From NCBI GenBank assembly GCA_037074705.1, contig CM073596.1, forward strand, positions 23,348,001 through 23,412,000: 64,000 bases of DNA. The letters run 5' to 3'. Shown piece by piece: positions 62,801-64,000 of the stretch. Source of the DNA: Zhengitettix transpicula (taxonomy: Eukaryota > Arthropoda > Insecta > Orthoptera > Tetrigidae). Both the position numbers and the translations under genes were made by a program. Every line of letters begins with the position of its first letter. Positions within the stretch are counted from its first letter, which is position 1. A model generated the notes under the pieces. It saw nothing but the letters and a program-made list of their open reading frames with translations. It was not told the origin of the DNA and made no database searches.

Positions 62801-62882
62801 ACATCCTATTATTGTATACATCAGGGTTAAACAATCCATCATCAAGATTGTTTTTTACTTGGGGTAGTTTGAAAAATGCTCC
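50691..62882 (-). CDS. Gene B: BTB-BACK-Kelch paralogue (14 exons found, 5' partial)
   Basis: The spliced exons give about 802 residues ending in TAA. Domain order matches gene A: N-terminal lead, BTB (KPDCSVVIGDD, FNCHL), BACK (EVFMSAVRWLMHDWE), proline-rich linker (PSDPPPTPPS), and Kelch repeats with LIFGG, AIGG, VAGG, LIGG and IIGG. The likely role is a Cullin-3 substrate adaptor or an actin-associated Kelch protein. All introns are GT-AG and the phases match gene A. The start codon was not found and probably lies beyond the right edge, since the first exon seen begins in phase 0 without a clear initiator. The linker lacks the two extra exons proposed for gene A. It lies in the same orientation as gene A and about 33 kb upstream of it, consistent with tandem duplication. 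Confidence 0.9.
50950..51170 (-). CDS. Gene B exon, Kelch repeats 4-5
   Basis: A 221-nt exon encoding FGQLFTMHSTLYLIGGAGR, GTIDVWNEEAKEW and AIPRHNHSIAYFG. The donor is GTAAGT. Confidence 0.95.
51342..51533 (-). CDS. Gene B exon, Kelch repeats 3-4
   Basis: A 192-nt exon encoding SVERFDPATGVWEEMAPM, LAAAKFRDLIWVAGGMTG and SVECYDTRRN. It uses the same GTTAGT donor as gene A. Confidence 0.95.
51870..52165. mobile_element. Degenerate MITE in gene B intron
   Basis: Contains AGAGAGATAAAGACTCATGT, CTAAGCCTCTTTCCTAAGGA, and AATTTAAGGAAATGCTGTGA in the family order but with many changes. Confidence 0.4.
53103..53289 (-). CDS. Gene B exon, Kelch repeats 2-3
   Basis: A 187-nt exon encoding GGADPRKDS, SVWSFDPITKNWC, PRKNFGLVVSNGKLYAIGGQ. 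The donor is GTAAGT. Confidence 0.95.
53352..53611 (-). CDS. Gene B exon, Kelch repeats 1-2
   Basis: A 260-nt exon encoding AVLIFGGTDPNE, YRYHPEANSWDLVGELPEPR and HHHRVALLKGYIYLVG. Confidence 0.95.
53655..53870. mobile_element. MITE in gene B intron upstream of the Kelch exons
   Basis: GGATAGGAGAGAGAGACACG at one end, the centre GGGACCTGAGCCCCTGGGAC, and AAGGTAAGTCAACTACCCTG with TTTCTCTTTCCTATCCAAAT at the other end form an inverted-repeat unit. Confidence 0.6.
53871..55588. other. Gene B intron, mostly unassigned
   Basis: Holds the 25-bp duplication and a GA-rich patch (55,180-55,330). The 88-codon frame at 54,085-54,351 shows no domain. Confidence 0.5.
54734..54783. repeat. Short tandem duplication, 25-bp unit x2
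   Basis: AATGTGTAAGATCCTGTGTT plus TTATT occurs twice in a row within a gene B intron. Confidence 0.85.
55589..55770 (-). CDS. Gene B exon, end of linker
   Basis: A 182-nt exon encoding VFKPPENANLGKGDF and NERPYEVYFVADTHK. It ends in AA at GTAAGG like its gene A partner. Confidence 0.85.
56203..56361 (-). CDS. Gene B exon, proline-rich linker
   Basis: A 159-nt phase-0 exon. The opening TYQEFLSELEIYRQQH matches gene A, then IPSDPPPTPPSMTEYLARR suggests a flexible linker. The donor is GTAAGT. Confidence 0.88.
56485..56596 (-). CDS. Gene B exon, end of BACK
   Basis: A 112-nt exon encoding YAIVKYWYGNKTDEYYHW and CPRNWIGEEK. It is three codons longer than the gene A exon. Confidence 0.9.
57256..57465 (-). 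CDS. Gene B exon, BACK domain
   Basis: A 210-nt exon encoding LEVFMSAVRWLMHDWENRK, CIRFGLISPWQLVDI and onward. The donor GTATGT falls inside the codon for Glu of GLE. Confidence 0.95.
58175..58275 (-). mobile_element. Partial copy of the 62.3-kb palindrome
   Basis: AAAGAAAGATAGCCAATTTT, then ATATAAATACCACACAACAT and TGTCAGGTGCTAAGAAGAGC. The second arm is missing. Confidence 0.65.
58490..59035. mobile_element. Copy of the tRNA-bearing palindrome family, degenerate
   Basis: The left arm (GGATAGTGAGGAAGGATAGA at 58,498) and right arm (TTCACATTAAGTGTATTCCC near 59,000) resemble the 5.3-6.0 kb element, with one recognisable tRNA-like domain. The minus-oriented tRNA domain is reduced to a remnant at about 58,635-58,665. 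Confidence 0.6.
58846..58917 (+). tRNA. Degenerate tRNA-like domain in a related repeat
   Basis: The same 72-nt layout and flank (AATCAGGAACTTGA before, AAATATTTTTAGTCCTTCC after) as the copy at 5,778, with a weakened acceptor stem (GAGCTGG / CTGGATC). It lies in the gene B intron between the BTB and BACK exons. Confidence 0.45.
59402..59633 (-). CDS. Gene B exon, start of BACK
   Basis: A 232-nt exon encoding LEEQCWAFIDCDELFSEES, YMKARRLG and FFLTLVSSKNFLHLTLEEM. The donor is GTGAGA. Confidence 0.94.
59954..60086 (-). CDS. Gene B exon, C-terminal BTB
   Basis: A 133-nt exon encoding SAKAFHLIYQWMIGPET and LSKDNILEVFMAAQYLGI. The donor is GTAAAT. Confidence 0.94.
60554..60671 (-). CDS. Gene B exon, BTB core
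   Basis: A 118-nt exon encoding KPDCSVVIGDDKFNCHLIVL and YSTYF. Equal in length to its gene A partner. Confidence 0.94.
61310..61460 (+). mobile_element. Half-MITE in gene B intron
   Basis: The centre TTGAAGGGAGCTCAGACCCT is followed by CTATTGATTTCAGGTAAGTC and CTGTCTCTCTTTCCTATCCA. A weaker copy lies at 61,530-61,630. Confidence 0.6.
62287..62461. mobile_element. Near-perfect 175-bp palindrome (MITE)
   Basis: The arm AATAATGAATAAGAAAGATC with GGTAATATAAATACCACACA is mirrored on the right as TGTGTGGTATTTATATTACC and GGCTATCTTTCTTATTCATT. The loop carries GCACCTGACGAAAGGGACAA. Partial copies lie at 10,325-10,440, 51,718-51,760 and 58,175-58,275. Confidence 0.85.
62523..62621 (-). CDS. Gene B exon, lead-in to BTB
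   Basis: A 99-nt exon encoding GPIEWSKIIMPNKSALSGLL, with a GTAAGT donor. Same length and phase as the gene A partner. Confidence 0.88.
62749..62882 (-). CDS. Gene B first exon found, N-terminal region
   Basis: A 134-nt exon with a CAG acceptor and a GTAATT donor (phase 2). It encodes GAFFKLPQVKNNLDDG and onward to VPETDFCLE. Its position and phases match gene A exon 16,235-16,326. Confidence 0.7.
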
Positions 62883-63054
62883 CTGAAATAAAAGTAATTA
62901 ATTTAAAACACTATGTTAATTATTTTGTAAATAAGAAAGCACATACTTATATATATTGTATTGATTACTTTCATTTCTATGGTATAGATTTATGAGCTTC
63001 ATGAATTAAATAAAGTAAAGATATATATATATACATTTATATATAAAACACGTT

Positions 63055-63245
63055 TAGATAGGAAAGAGAAACAGTAAAGTTGACTTACCTGAAATGAACA
63101 GTTGGTCCAGTCAAGCTGAGGAGTGAAAGATATTAATAAGTTTTCGAGGCTTGGGTCCCTTTCGCCAACTCTACATCTCGACTGGACCAACTGTTGATTT
63201 CAGGTAAATTGACATCTCTGTCTGTCCTTCCTCTCTAAATGTATA
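63055..63245. mobile_element. Palindromic MITE, TTGACTTACCTGAAAT subtype
   Basis: The left arm carries ACTTACCTGAAATGAACAGT and CCAGTCAAGCTGA. The right arm returns CTGGACCAACTGTTGATTTC and AGGTAAATTGACATC. The centre holds the family block with TTCGAGGCTTGGGTCCCTTT. Confidence 0.7.
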
Positions 63246-63262
63246 TATAAAATATTAGTAAG

Positions 63263-63542
63263 GATACGAATCTGTCAAGAATAATTGTGACATTGGTATA
63301 GAAAGGAAAGAGATATATCTTGCGGCTTACCTGAAAGTGAAGTACGGTGTAGTCATAGGGAACTGAAAGTAGTCAATGCACAATTTACAGGTGCATGGAA
63401 TGGTGTAACACTCCTTCCTGAAGAAAGAAGCTGAGTGCATCCAAAAAATTTGAAGAACTACCTTCGGTTCCCTATGGCTACCTGCACTTCACTTTCAGGT
63501 AAGCCACAAGCTATCTCTCTTCCCTTTCCATTCCAATATCAC

Positions 63543-63545
<3 letters not shown>
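63263..63545. mobile_element. Palindromic MITE, GGCTTACCTGAAAGTGAAGT subtype
   Basis: The arms AGGAAAGAGATATATCTTGC and its inverse near 63,510 flank a centre with CTTCCTGAAGAAAGAAGC. It is followed by a TA microsatellite, a frequent neighbour of this family. Confidence 0.7.

Positions 63546-63589
<44 letters not shown>
63545..63589. repeat. (TA)n microsatellite
   Basis: About 22 TA units between two MITEs. Confidence 0.98.
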
Positions 63590-63593
<4 letters not shown>

Positions 63594-63885
63594 TGGGTTG
63601 CAGATAGTGTGTTAAGGCCTGAAGGTCCAATGTCCACTTGTTGGACACACAATAGTTCAAATTTTCAGAGGCACTAGCCTTCTTTATTCGGGTTGGGTCT
63701 TCAAGGATGGATGAAAAAGTTGTGGAGATTATAAACTTAATTTGCTGGGAGAGGATGGACTTCTAAAGATGTGGCTTACCTGAATATAAAAGTTGAAATC
63801 TATGGCTGGAGAAAACTTATAAAATTTTTTGAAGTGTTATCTTCCTCCTTCAGCAGGTTAGTTATCCACTCCATTTGATTGCAGA
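63590..63885. mobile_element. Diverged MITE of the same group
   Basis: It contains AAATTTTCAGAGGCACTAGCC-type central sequence near 63,660 and GGCTTACCTGAATATAAAAG near 63,775. The ends are unclear. Confidence 0.4.
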
Positions 63886-64000
63886 TTTGGAAGTGTCAAT
63901 TGAAGACCAGGACTGTGATGAACCATTGTGCAGCGACAACCCCTACACAATAAAGTCACCCATACAACAGACTGACTAATGAAAAACGGAAGTAATACCT

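Noticed and set aside
63263..63900. A possible upstream exon of gene B at the right edge
   Set aside because: Only MITE sequence and a (TA)n run are recognisable. No open segment in the required phase was supported.

Overview
The window reads as AT-rich, intron-rich, repeat-rich animal nuclear DNA, most likely from an insect. Short exons with GT-AG introns, an ANKRD49-type ankyrin gene, BTB-Kelch genes, mariner and non-LTR relics, tRNA-derived repeats and many palindromic MITEs all fit this. A large-genome polyneopteran such as a cockroach, termite or stick insect is my guess from repeat style only. There are no bacterial operons, CRISPR arrays or viral genes.

Two minus-strand paralogous BTB-BACK-Kelch genes frame the window. 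Gene A runs from 17,213 down to its stop at 803 (17 exons proposed, 5' start not found). Gene B runs from 62,882 down to its stop at 50,691 (14 exons proposed, 5' end probably beyond the right edge). I rebuilt both exon by exon from splice sites, reading frame and mutual homology. Eight exon pairs have identical lengths and every shared junction I checked keeps its phase, so this is an old tandem duplication. Both predicted proteins are substrate-adaptor type proteins of the Cullin-3 ubiquitin ligase class: BTB, BACK, a divergent linker, then Kelch repeats.

The 33 kb between the paralogs holds an intact single-exon plus-strand ANKRD49-like gene (23,756-24,325), a candidate two-exon micro-gene encoding 26 residues (30,293-30,673), a plus-strand multi-exon transcription unit of doubtful coding capacity that starts at twin CREB-type sites (about 32,334-38,822), and a convergent minus-strand candidate small membrane-protein gene (42,612-38,953). 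A 2.4 kb minisatellite (36,040-38,486) sits in the last intron of the plus-strand unit.

Mobile DNA fills most of the rest: a decayed EN-RT non-LTR element (18,415-20,640), a mariner relic (10,620-11,650), tRNA-related SINEs including a tandem cluster (30,890-31,450), a SINE-like retroposon with clear target-site duplications (21,482-21,686), two large inverted-repeat elements (43,525-44,857 and 46,811-50,240), a palindrome with two divergent tRNA-like domains (5,262-6,015), and a family of palindromic MITEs whose arms carry a fused splice acceptor and donor. No single new molecular system stands out. The best leads are the tRNA-bearing palindrome, the splice-signal MITEs, the micro-gene, and the inverted-repeat element whose two arms share a short reading frame.
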